Below, one piece after another: positions 9,131-16,697 of a DNA stretch of 64,000 nucleotides. The notes beneath the pieces were generated by a model. The model ran no database searches. It was not told the DNA's origin and saw only the letters and a list, made by a program, of their open reading frames with translations. Origin of the DNA: Hoylesella marshii DSM 16973 = JCM 13450 (GTDB taxonomy: Bacteria > Bacteroidota > Bacteroidia > Bacteroidales > Bacteroidaceae); the NCBI RefSeq assembly GCF_000146675.1, contig NZ_GL397214.1:469896-533895 (forward strand), given 5' to 3'. Position 1 is the stretch's first letter, and each line of letters opens with the position of its first letter. A program made the position numbers and the translations under genes.

Positions 9131-9895
9131 TTATTGTTTATTTCGATAAATGGTATTGCCATTGGCCTGATGGGTAGCCAATACCAACACTTCTGCTATC
9201 TGTACATGGGCAGGAGCATTGGCGGCATAAAATGCAACGTCGGCAATGTCATCGCCCGTCAACGGACAAATACCTTGGTACACTCCATCGGCGCGTTGCT
9301 TGTCGCCATGGAAGCGAGTAATGCTGAAATGAGTCTCCACAAGCCCCGGTTTCACCGTTGTTACTCTCACTGCAGTGTGGGCGAGGTCGATACGCAACCC
9401 GTCGCCGAGCGTCTTTACGGCTGCTTTTGTTGCGCAATATACGCCTCCGTTAGCATATGCGGCATCACCGGCTACCGACCCTATGTTGATAACATGGCCG
9501 CTGTTGCGTGACACCATGCGGGGTACCACGAGGCGTACCATCGTGAGCAACCCTTTGATATTGGTGTCTATCATGGTTTCCCAATCGTCCATATCACCTT
9601 CATACTCGGGTTCCAGCCCCAATGCCAACCCTGCATTATTGATTAAAATATCGACCTGTTGCCATTTCCCGTTCAGACTTTCCACAGCAGCCATAGTGGC
9701 TTTGCGGTCTCTTACGTCGTAACAGAGCGTGAGCACATCGGTCTTCTCACTTTTCAACTCCTGTTGCAGTGCATCTAATCGTTCGCGTTTTCGTCCGGTG
9801 AGAATTAAGTCGAAGTTGCCTTGAGCAAAGCGTCTGGCGCAGGCTTCACCTATTCCGCTCGTTGCGCCGGTAATCAATACGATTTTATTTTTCAT
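9131..9895 (-). CDS. Short-chain dehydrogenase/reductase, YdfG type
   Basis: A 254-residue classical SDR. Start chosen at ATG 9895 (MKNKIVLITGATSGIG), which puts the Rossmann TGATSGIG motif at residues 9-16; the open frame reaches further up to 10057 but that part lacks family likeness and overlaps wecB. Also seen: NNAG (about 87-90), the catalytic Ser in NIGSVAGDAAY, and YCATK with the Tyr and Lys. The family reduces 3-hydroxy acids, serine or related substrates with NADP. The specific substrate is unknown. It sits 80 bases after wecB and 15 before the SIMPL gene. Confidence 0.9.
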   Translation of the reverse strand: MKNKIVLITGATSGIGEACARRFAQGNFDLILTGRKRERLDALQQELKSEKTDVLTLCYDVRDRKATMAAVESLNGKWQQVDILINNAGLALGLEPEYEGDMDDWETMIDTNIKGLLTMVRLVVPRMVSRNSGHVINIGSVAGDAAYANGGVYCATKAAVKTLGDGLRIDLAHTAVRVTTVKPGLVETHFSITRFHGDKQRADGVYQGICPLTGDDIADVAFYAANAPAHVQIAEVLVLATHQANGNTIYRNKQ

Positions 9896-9975
9896 GATTT
9901 TCAGGTTTATGTATTGTTCTATTTTCTTACGCAAGATAGGGAATTCTCCCCTATCCACTTTGTGCACATCGCTAT

Positions 9976-11067
9976 CTATTTGTTTTCGAGCAGGATGCTC
10001 ACGATGCGTTCCGCACTCCGACCGTCCCATCTTTCGGGAATGGCACATTTTTTCCATGTGCCCGAAACGATGTCTTTCACGGCTTTACCCAGCTTATCGG
10101 CATCTTCTCCCACAAGCAGGTTCGACCCCACAGTTACTGTTTCCTGATGCTCGGTATAACTGTTGAGTGTGATACAAGGCACCCTGTTAAACGTTGCCTC
10201 TTCAGCCACATTGCCCGAATCGGTAACGATGCCGCGCGCATGTGCCGTCAGATAGCCGAATTCTAAATAAGAGAGAGGCGACACAAGATGGAAATGAGCA
10301 GGCAGACTGTCTAAACAACTCTTAACGGCTGCTGCGGCATCAGCACGCAATGGTGCAACGATAGGGCTTCCTGCGGCATTCTGTATCATGGCTGTCAGCA
10401 TCCTTTGCAGATTTTCAGGATGAGCAATGAGTGCCTTGCGGTTGAGTGTAAAGACGATATAATCGCCATCTACGAGGTTCAGTTCGCTGAGAATGTCGGG
10501 ACGCACCATTCTTGTATAATTGAAACGCAAGGTATCTATCAATATGTTTCCCACCATATAGACCCGCGAAGTTTCAGCCCCTTCGCGTGCTACGATGTTG
10601 TTGGCACCGGCACCGGCAATGAAGAGCAGGTCGGAAAGGCCGTCGATGACAAGGCGGTTGATTTCTTTCGGCATGTTGATGTCAAACGAACGGGTACCGG
10701 CTACGAGATGTGCAAGCATGAGACCGCGCTTTTTCGAGACAATGGAAACAGCCATCGTAGAGGCTAAATCGTCTACAACGATGACGACATCGGCAGGATG
10801 TGCGTCGAGGTATTTATCAAACTCAAACATGACTCGTCCCGTCAGTTCGTTCATGCGTTCGCATTCTACGCCTAAGAAAGCATCCGGCCGAGGGATAGAC
10901 AGGTCGGTAAACAACGACTCTTCCAATGTCTTATCGCTTTCTTCGCCCGTATATACGAGGTCGAAATCAATATCTTTTCCATTTACTTTTGCAGCATGAA
11001 TGGCTCTGATGATAGGAGCGACCTTGATAAAATTAGGTCGTGCTCCTGCAACGATACATACTTTCAT
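9976..11067 (-). CDS. wecB: UDP-N-acetylglucosamine 2-epimerase, Bacteroidales variant
   Basis: The non-hydrolysing epimerase family interconverts UDP-GlcNAc and UDP-ManNAc for surface glycans. The 363 residues have the GT-B fold hallmarks: MKVCIVAGARPNFIKVAPII at the start, GNILIDTLR in the middle, and the C-terminal VTDSGNVAEEATFNRVPCITL nucleotide site (in pieces). Odd: the usual HVEAGLRS motif reads HLVAGTRS (residues 120-127), so the catalytic Glu (E117 in E. coli WecB) is Val122, and the preceding GD is VD. MPKEINR with the second Glu is kept. Other Bacteroidales have this variant, from memory. First gene of a probable operon with the SDR and SIMPL genes. Confidence 0.85.
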   Translation of the reverse strand: MKVCIVAGARPNFIKVAPIIRAIHAAKVNGKDIDFDLVYTGEESDKTLEESLFTDLSIPRPDAFLGVECERMNELTGRVMFEFDKYLDAHPADVVIVVDDLASTMAVSIVSKKRGLMLAHLVAGTRSFDINMPKEINRLVIDGLSDLLFIAGAGANNIVAREGAETSRVYMVGNILIDTLRFNYTRMVRPDILSELNLVDGDYIVFTLNRKALIAHPENLQRMLTAMIQNAAGSPIVAPLRADAAAAVKSCLDSLPAHFHLVSPLSYLEFGYLTAHARGIVTDSGNVAEEATFNRVPCITLNSYTEHQETVTVGSNLLVGEDADKLGKAVKDIVSGTWKKCAIPERWDGRSAERIVSILLENK

Positions 11068-11136
11068 TGATAGTTATTTCCTTTCTTTTTCCTTTCAAAA
11101 TGACTTTTAGTCTGCTAAGTGCAACCTACCCTTATG

Positions 11137-11167
11137 CAAAGGTAGTTATTTTTACATGTACACCAAC
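11137..11167 (-). promoter_or_regulatory. Promoter of the wecB operon
   Basis: On the minus strand TACCTTTG (plus 11137-11144) matches the -7 box; GTTG (plus 11164-11167) lies at the -33 distance of 19 bases. wecB starts about 70 bases downstream. Confidence 0.6.
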
Positions 11168-11295
11168 ATTTTTCATGGCATTTTTTCTACCTGCGTAGGA
11201 ATCATCCGTTAGCCTTTCTATGCACCTAAAAGAACGTTTAAAAAGGGAAAGTATAAACAGCTGAAAAAGAGGAGGATAGAAATAAAAATGAAAAA

Positions 11296-11383
11296 GCATA
11301 GCTTTAACGCCGTGAAAAGATAGCTTTCACAAGCTCAAAGCTATGCTCTGACAAGGCGAAAGGATAGTTCTTACAAATAGGAA
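11296..11383. repeat. 22-bp tandem repeat array, locus 1 (4 units)
   Basis: Anchor hexamers GCATAG, AGATAG, GCTATG and GGATAG start at 11296, 11318, 11340 and 11362, exactly 22 apart. The rest of each unit resembles CTTTAACGCCGTGAAA or CTCTGACAAGGCGAAA. It lies upstream of wecB and downstream of the T9SS-plug gene, in a 362-base gap that otherwise holds only the wecB promoter. The same 4 x 22 layout recurs at 21308, 41469 and 61862. Confidence 0.85.
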
Positions 11384-11429
11384 GGTATGGAGTACTGTCG
11401 CCCGCGCTATTCGACCATGGTATGTCTGC

Positions 11430-12677
11430 TTACCGTTTGAAGTCTATTTCCGTGTATCCTACCAGTCGGTCGGCACGTGCTTCATTGGCACGAAAATAGA
11501 CCAATGCCTGATAGCGGTTCCCCGTTTGATAAAAACTACCCTCGATGGGGAAGACCGTGGCAGAGCCATCGCCGTGCAGCACCACGTATTGGTAGGAATA
11601 ATAGCCTTGCTTCAACGATATGGCGCAGCGATAGCAATGTGCTGCGGCATCGTATTCCATGCGGTATTGGGGTAGGAATCGGTCGTTTGTCCATGCTCCA
11701 TTGAGATACACGTCGCCCGCTACGGGTTGAGAAACATGGAGCGTGAAATGCACCACCACATACTCTGAAGCACAGTCGTTGTCGTGGTTGTCGCTGTTGC
11801 GGATATAGAACGCACCATTGGCATCTTCGTCGTAAACGTAGTTCCGGCGAATTTCATCGGGATAAAGCATCACGTGGTAATCCCGCCCATCCCAGCGAAT
11901 CTCGTTCACACCTAAGGTGGGACGGTCTACATCCAAAGCCTCGAACTTGCGATACTCATTACCCGCCTCGAAAATAAGGCTGCGTTCGTGAGTCCATCGC
12001 AGACCTTCGGGCATCACGTAGCGCGGTTGTGGATTGACCACAGCATTGTCCCAACGTCCATTCTGCAGGACGACGGTCTTTAGTTGTCGGGCAGGATCAA
12101 TCACCGTCTGTCCGCCGTAATTCACCTGCATATCTACCTGCTGATGGCTGCCGTTAAGGTCGATATCCGTATTGGTAGAGACACCGAGGCTCACCCCCAT
12201 GGCAGCTTCGGCCACCATGAAGTGAGCTGTGAACATCGGTTGGTCGTCGTTGTTGTCATCAAAGACTGTGAGACGATAATTACCACTCATCTTCAAAGTG
12301 CACCGCTCATTGGGAATGCGCAACTGATAGTGCGTGTAGAGCGTGTTGGTGCCCACAGATTCGCAGTTGTCGTCGATGGTATTGCCGCTATAGAAACCAC
12401 TGATGTAGTCGCTTGCAAAGAGTCCACGCGAGATACTCCAGTCGGCTTCGCAGTGGTCGATACGATAGGTGTAACGGTGATAGGTATGAGTAAGGTCATC
12501 GAATGCAATATGAATGGCTTCTCCGCTACCGAGCATCACGACGGGAAGAGACTGCCATCTGCTGCCTGCCACTACCTGCAGAGAGGCGATCCGCGGGTCG
12601 AATATCTCGTTACGTTGCGCATGGAGACAGCCAGCCACTACCATGAAAAGGAGCAAAAAGACTTTTCTCATACCCAT
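11430..12677 (-). CDS. Type IX secretion system plug protein (DUF5103)
   Basis: A 415-residue secreted protein: signal peptide (MGMRKVFLLLFMVVAGCLHAQ, in the start region 1-21) with possible lipoprotein-like Cys, then the T9SS_plug first domain (about 25-160, with HTYHRYTYRIDHCEADWS and SDYISGFYSGNTIDD) and the C-terminal plug domain (about 165-410). In Flavobacterium the homologous Plug closes the periplasmic face of the giant SprA translocon. Here it acts presumably at the outer membrane. No other T9SS gene is nearby. Start could also be Met3. It follows the Bax-inhibitor gene by 26 bases on the same strand. Confidence 0.85.
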   Translation of the reverse strand: MGMRKVFLLLFMVVAGCLHAQRNEIFDPRIASLQVVAGSRWQSLPVVMLGSGEAIHIAFDDLTHTYHRYTYRIDHCEADWSISRGLFASDYISGFYSGNTIDDNCESVGTNTLYTHYQLRIPNERCTLKMSGNYRLTVFDDNNDDQPMFTAHFMVAEAAMGVSLGVSTNTDIDLNGSHQQVDMQVNYGGQTVIDPARQLKTVVLQNGRWDNAVVNPQPRYVMPEGLRWTHERSLIFEAGNEYRKFEALDVDRPTLGVNEIRWDGRDYHVMLYPDEIRRNYVYDEDANGAFYIRNSDNHDNDCASEYVVVHFTLHVSQPVAGDVYLNGAWTNDRFLPQYRMEYDAAAHCYRCAISLKQGYYSYQYVVLHGDGSATVFPIEGSFYQTGNRYQALVYFRANEARADRLVGYTEIDFKR

Positions 12678-12703
12678 ATCATACGAAGGAGGTCTGCGCC
12701 ACG

Positions 12704-13417
12704 TTACCGTCTGTTGCCAAGAAGGCGGAGCAGATAGAGAAAGAGGTTGATGAAATCGAGATACAAAGTCAGTGCGCCGAACAGTGCAACCTTCTGCGCG
12801 GTCTCATCGGCATCAACTTGCTGCGCGAGCATTTGTTTGATTTTCTGCGAGTCGTAGGCCGTCAGTCCTACAAATATCAATACGCCGGCATAGCTTATAA
12901 CGAGAGAGAGCATACTGCTACCTACGAAGATATTCACCACCGTGGCTATCACAAGGCCTATCAGTGCCATAAACAGATACTTGCCCAAGGTCGTGAGGTC
13001 GCTCTTTGTGAAATAGCCGTAAGCGGCCATGGCGGCAAAAGTGCCCGCAGTAATAAAGAATACATTGGCCACCGACGACATCGTGTACACGAGGAAAATG
13101 GAAGAGAACATCACGCCGTTGAGCACCGAATATACGACAAACAGAAGCGTCGCCACGGAGAGAGACAAACGGTTGAGGGCTGCGGAGAGGGCAAAGACGA
13201 GCGCAAACTCGGCGATGACTACGCCCCACATCAGCATCTGGTTGGTATAAAACGCTGTGATGAGGCCGGGCGATGAGGCCACACCGTAAGCCGTGATACC
13301 GGTAATGATAAGTGCAAGGCTCATCCATACGTAGACTTTACGCATGAGTGCAGGGAATGCGAGCGACAAGGCGCCGTCTTTTTCCCTCATAAATCTGGTT
13401 AATTCCTGTTCATTCAT
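12704..13417 (-). CDS. Bax inhibitor-1 / YccA family membrane protein
   Basis: 237 residues with seven hydrophobic helices and a short polar N-terminus. Characteristic are LMRKVYVWMSLALIITGITAY, the FTKSDLTTLGKYLFMALIGL loop-helix and a helix ending in DSQKIKQ, where the conserved Asp sits. Bacterial relatives (YccA, YbhL, BsYetJ) are pH-gated Ca2+ leak channels or modulators of FtsH. It is located 82 bases after lpxH and 26 before the T9SS plug gene, all minus strand. Confidence 0.88.
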   Translation of the reverse strand: MNEQELTRFMREKDGALSLAFPALMRKVYVWMSLALIITGITAYGVASSPGLITAFYTNQMLMWGVVIAEFALVFALSAALNRLSLSVATLLFVVYSVLNGVMFSSIFLVYTMSSVANVFFITAGTFAAMAAYGYFTKSDLTTLGKYLFMALIGLVIATVVNIFVGSSMLSLVISYAGVLIFVGLTAYDSQKIKQMLAQQVDADETAQKVALFGALTLYLDFINLFLYLLRLLGNRR

Positions 13418-13499
13418 TTTCGTTTCTTTTTATAGGTTGATACGTTGTTTTGATGGGGACATCCCCGTAGAAAAAATTGCAAAAGGCATGCCGAACGTG

Positions 13500-14264
13500 T
13501 CAAGGACGACTCTCGCCTTCTATGTATTGCTCCATGATGAGGTGTTCGCCGTCGAACACAGCATAAGTAAACTGCCATATCCAATCGCCCAAGATAAGCA
13601 TGCGGGCTTTGCGCGAAAGCATCAAGTCGAGTTCTATGTGGCGATGACCGTAGATGAAGAAATCCACGTCTTCGTGCTCCTTCATATAGGCTTTGCTGAA
13701 TTGCACAAGATATTCGTCGTCCTCTCCGAGATAGGGAAGCTCGCGACCGTCGGGACGTTTGCCTCTGCTGTGCTTCGCCCAATTCAGTCCGAGCGCCATC
13801 CCCCATCGCGGATGAATGGCACAGAGCAAACGTTGGCAGACAGAATTATGAAACACCTTGCGCAACAGCTGATATGGATGGTCGGGGTCGCCCAATCCAT
13901 CCCCGTGGGCAAGGAAAAACACCTTGCCGTAAATCTCTGTCGTCATCGGCTGTTTATGCACAATCATGCCACACTCTTCCTCGAGGTATCCGTAAGTCCA
14001 AAGGTCGTGGTTGCCCACAAAAAAATGCACTTCCACACCCCTATCCGTCAGTTCGGAAATCTTTCCGAGGAAGCGTGTAAAACCTTTCGGCACAACGTAG
14101 CGATATTCATTCCAGAAGTCGAACATATCGCCCAATAAGTAGATGGCTGAGGCCTTATCCTTGATGCAATCGAGAAAACGAACCAAACGCCGCTCCTGCA
14201 TGCGAGCGTGAGGGATGGCCAGCGAACCCAAATGGGCATCGGAAAGAAAATAGACATTCTTCAT
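13500..14264 (-). CDS. lpxH: UDP-2,3-diacylglucosamine diphosphatase, LpxH-like
   Basis: A calcineurin-like metallophosphoesterase of 254 residues. All metal-binding blocks are visible: SDAHLG (8-13), GDMFDFW (about 46-52), GNHD (about 82-85), FLAHGDGLG (about 116-124) and YGHRH (about 206-210). The LpxH family cleaves UDP-2,3-diacylglucosamine to lipid X in lipid A synthesis at the inner membrane; the HPRWGMALGLNWAKHSR helical insert fits the membrane-associating cap. Bacteroidetes have more than one such protein, so the precise substrate is inferred. It starts 12 bases after the DUF59 gene. Confidence 0.82.
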   Translation of the reverse strand: MKNVYFLSDAHLGSLAIPHARMQERRLVRFLDCIKDKASAIYLLGDMFDFWNEYRYVVPKGFTRFLGKISELTDRGVEVHFFVGNHDLWTYGYLEEECGMIVHKQPMTTEIYGKVFFLAHGDGLGDPDHPYQLLRKVFHNSVCQRLLCAIHPRWGMALGLNWAKHSRGKRPDGRELPYLGEDDEYLVQFSKAYMKEHEDVDFFIYGHRHIELDLMLSRKARMLILGDWIWQFTYAVFDGEHLIMEQYIEGESRP

Positions 14265-14276
14265 GACAAGCGCCGA

Positions 14277-14597
14277 TTACTCAAACCCTAATTCCACCCG
14301 AGCCTCTTCGCTCATCATGCTCTGGTCCCATGCCGGCTCGAACACCAACTCCACATTCGCGCTCTTCACCCCTTCCACGCTTTCCACCTTCAGGCGCACG
14401 TCTTCGAGTATGAAGTCGGCAGCCGGACAAGCCGGAGCCGTAAATGTCATGTCGAGGTCGAGCGTGCCGTCGTCTTGCAAATCCACTTTATAGATAAGTC
14501 CGAGGTCGTAGATGTTTACGGGAATCTCGGGGTCATAGACCGTCTTGAGCACGTCTACGATGCGCTCTTCAATCCTTGTCTTTTCTTCTTGTGTCAT
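14277..14597 (-). CDS. DUF59 / MIP18-family iron-sulfur assembly protein
   Basis: A 106-residue single-domain protein: VDVLKTVYDPEIPVNIYDLGLIYKV is the DUF59 signature and FTAPACPAADFILEDVRLKV carries the conserved Cys. Relatives (SufT, PaaD, MIP18/CIA2) help Fe-S cluster maturation. No suf genes adjoin it; the Bacteroidetes -7 box TAAGTTTG lies about 28 bases upstream (plus 14625-14632), so this is probably the first gene of the transcript continuing to lpxH. Confidence 0.9.
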   Translation of the reverse strand: MTQEEKTRIEERIVDVLKTVYDPEIPVNIYDLGLIYKVDLQDDGTLDLDMTFTAPACPAADFILEDVRLKVESVEGVKSANVELVFEPAWDQSMMSEEARVELGFE

Positions 14598-14862
14598 GAC
14601 TGTTTGATGTGTTGATTACTTGTGCAAACTTACAAAAAATAGCCTAAATAACCGCAAGAAAAGCGAAGATTAACGTTATCGAAGCCCCATCCAACGCCCG
14701 TGTCTCCCCACAGCAGGCCAACCGATCCACTCCTCACAATCCATTGCCCCGAACCATCTTCCTTTTTCTTTTAAGTCTCTGCATGCACTCCGGATATAAG
14801 GAAAAATTTCGGTAAATTTTTATCTGCCATAGCATCCGATAAGTAAATATCTAAAATAAGGA

Positions 14863-15263
14863 TAGAAGTCTTGGCCGACGATAGTTAAACAAATGATAAA
14901 GTATCAGAAACTGCGGCCGATGGCAGTTAAATGTTTAAAATAGTATCGTCAGCTGTGGCCGATGATAGTTAAATGTTTAAAATAATATTATCGGCCGCGG
15001 CCGATGGCAGTTAAATGATTAAAATAGTATCGTCGGCCACGGCCGATGATGGTTAAATGTTTAAAATAATATCGTCGGCCGTGGCCGATGGTGGTTAAAT
15101 GATTAAAATAGTATCGTCGGCCATGGCCGACGTGAATTAAAGTTAATAGAAATATCGTCGGCCGCGGCCGACGTGAATAAAACATAATAAAATTATCGTC
15201 GGCCACGGCCGACGCAAATAAAAGTTAATGTGAGCTATCGTCGGCCGCGGCCGACGCATATAA
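14863..15263. repeat. 42-bp tandem array, GC-rich half (10 units with strong palindromes)
   Basis: Ten units whose anchor base falls at 14863, 14905, 14947, 14989, 15031, 15073, 15115, 15156, 15197 and 15239 (period 42, twice 41). The core of the best units is the perfect 18-base palindrome CGTCGGCCGCGGCCGACG; the central dinucleotide varies (GC, AC, GT, AT), always purine-pyrimidine. The first two units are degenerate. Linkers are AT-rich (TTAAATGTTTAAAATAAT type). Any transcript would be a string of stable hairpins. No open frame fits; the repeat-derived minus frame is an artefact. The region 14598-14860 to the left shows nothing beyond the DUF59 promoter. Confidence 0.93.
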
Positions 15264-15654
15264 AAAGTAATTTTACCTACCATTCTCTATAAAATTGGAT
15301 GTAAAAATGAGAAATAACCTACCATTCTCTATAAAATTGGATGTAAAAATGAGAAATAACCTATCTTCGGCTATAGATTTTGATATGAAAATGAGTAATT
15401 ACCTATCTTCTGCTATAGATTTGGATAGAAAAATAGGCAATTACCTATCTTCGGCTATAGATTTGGATAGGAAAATAGACAATTACCTATTTTCGACTAT
15501 AGATTTTGATAGGAAAACAAGGAAAAAAGTGTTTTTTGCTATAAAAAATGATAGGATAAAGAAAAAATCACTATATTTGCCCTATACCGAAGTATGTATA
15601 AAAAAGAAAATCAAGGCTTCGGCTATTGTTAGCGTATCAATAATTAACTATTAA
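15264..15654. repeat. 42-bp tandem array, AT-rich half, in phase with the GC-rich half
   Basis: The same 42-base phase continues without a break (anchors 15281, 15323, 15365, 15407, 15449, 15491, then decayed units at about 15533, 15575 and 15617). The first two units are identical (CCTACCATTCTCTATAAAA...), the next four have CCTATCTTCGGCTATAG and end in GATAGG, so CCTATC / GATAGG forms the stem. The final degenerate unit (GGCTTCGGCTATTG) ends 13 bases before the DUF6261 start codon. A possible -7 box TATATTTG (15572-15579) lies inside the array. Confidence 0.88.
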
Positions 15655-15666
15655 ATAAGAACAGCT

Positions 15667-16653
15667 ATGAAATTAAAGACTTTAAAGAAGAGTCATCTCC
15701 AAAATCTGGAGCATTCTCAGTTTGCTATTCATGTTTATAAAATAAGTAAGGAGGCCGACATTAAGAAACTGAATTCATTACTACCGGCGCTTAAAGCCGC
15801 TATTGATGCAGAAGAAGAAGTACTCAATCTGCCCCGGGAAAAAGAGTATACAAAAGAATTAAAAGTACTCGACAAGGCAAGAGACGAATCTTACAGAGCC
15901 TTTTGCCTATGCGTAGCTTCGGGAAAATATAGGCATTCGGAAGCTATACGTAAGGCGGCAGAAGAGGTCGGTAAGGTTTTAAAACGTTATCCAAGAGTGC
16001 CTTCGTCAAGTAATGATTATGAAACGGGTTCTATAAGAAATCTTATGGTAGATTTGAGAGATGAGAAATTTGAACCCTTGATTACCCTACTCGGAGCCAA
16101 GTCTGATTTAGATCAATTATCAGCTGATAATGACGCCTTCAGTCAATTGTTTCTGAAACACTTCTCGGCCAAAGCTCCTATTCCTACTGCACAGGTAAGA
16201 CGATCGCGCGCCATGACCGATAAGGCTATCAATGCCATTATACTACGCATTACCTCATTAAGTGATTTAGAGCCTGATACGATAGGTCTCAGTTCTCTTA
16301 TCATCCGATATAATAAATTGGTAAATAACCGTAAACTCACCCTCACTTTGCGTAAAGCAGCAAGAAAAAGGAGGAGCGGCGATGATATCATTCCGTTTGA
16401 AAATAAAAAAAGCAAGAGCGGCAAGGGCGAACAAGAGTCTGTTATTGCAGAAACCGTCGATGAGGATAGCATCGGAGAGGAGAAAATGGAAAAAACTGTC
16501 GAAAGCAGTGGCGGCGGAGAGGATTTTCCGGTAGAAACGAAGAGCGATGGTGGCGGAGAAGAGGAAAAGGCGGGGGAAAGGAGCAGACGGAAAAAGAATG
16601 ACAAGAAAATAAACAAAGAACCATCGGCAGGGGCGAAAGAAAAACTGCTGTAA
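15667..16653 (+). CDS. DUF6261 family protein
   Basis: 328 residues, no signal peptide or membrane helix. Residues 1-235 are helical and match the Bacteroidales-restricted DUF6261 pattern (opening LKTLKKSHLQNLEHSQFAIH, later YRAFCLCVASGKYRHSEAIRKAAEEV and the QVRRSRAMTDKAINAIILRI helix). Residues 236-328 are a low-complexity charged tail with K/R runs (RSRRKKNDKK) and E/G stretches, of a nucleic-acid-binding or disordered kind. Function unknown. The gene directly follows the 42-bp hairpin array, with AATAAGAACAGCT before ATG as a weak leader. The body is AT-rich compared with neighbours. I infer, but cannot show, that array and protein belong together. Confidence 0.8.
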   Translation: MKLKTLKKSHLQNLEHSQFAIHVYKISKEADIKKLNSLLPALKAAIDAEEEVLNLPREKEYTKELKVLDKARDESYRAFCLCVASGKYRHSEAIRKAAEEVGKVLKRYPRVPSSSNDYETGSIRNLMVDLRDEKFEPLITLLGAKSDLDQLSADNDAFSQLFLKHFSAKAPIPTAQVRRSRAMTDKAINAIILRITSLSDLEPDTIGLSSLIIRYNKLVNNRKLTLTLRKAARKRRSGDDIIPFENKKSKSGKGEQESVIAETVDEDSIGEEKMEKTVESSGGGEDFPVETKSDGGGEEEKAGERSRRKKNDKKINKEPSAGAKEKLL

Positions 16654-16697
16654 GCATGGGAACTTGCAGCAGTTGGGGCGGAAGCGGGTGAACGGGG

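Noticed and set aside
14988-15206. Repetitive minus-strand open frame (GRGRRYYFNHLT repeats)
   Set aside because: It exists only because the repeat period of 42 is a multiple of three; no ribosome site or family likeness.
14863-15654. CRISPR array
   Set aside because: Units are nearly identical over their whole length with no unique spacers, and there are no cas genes.
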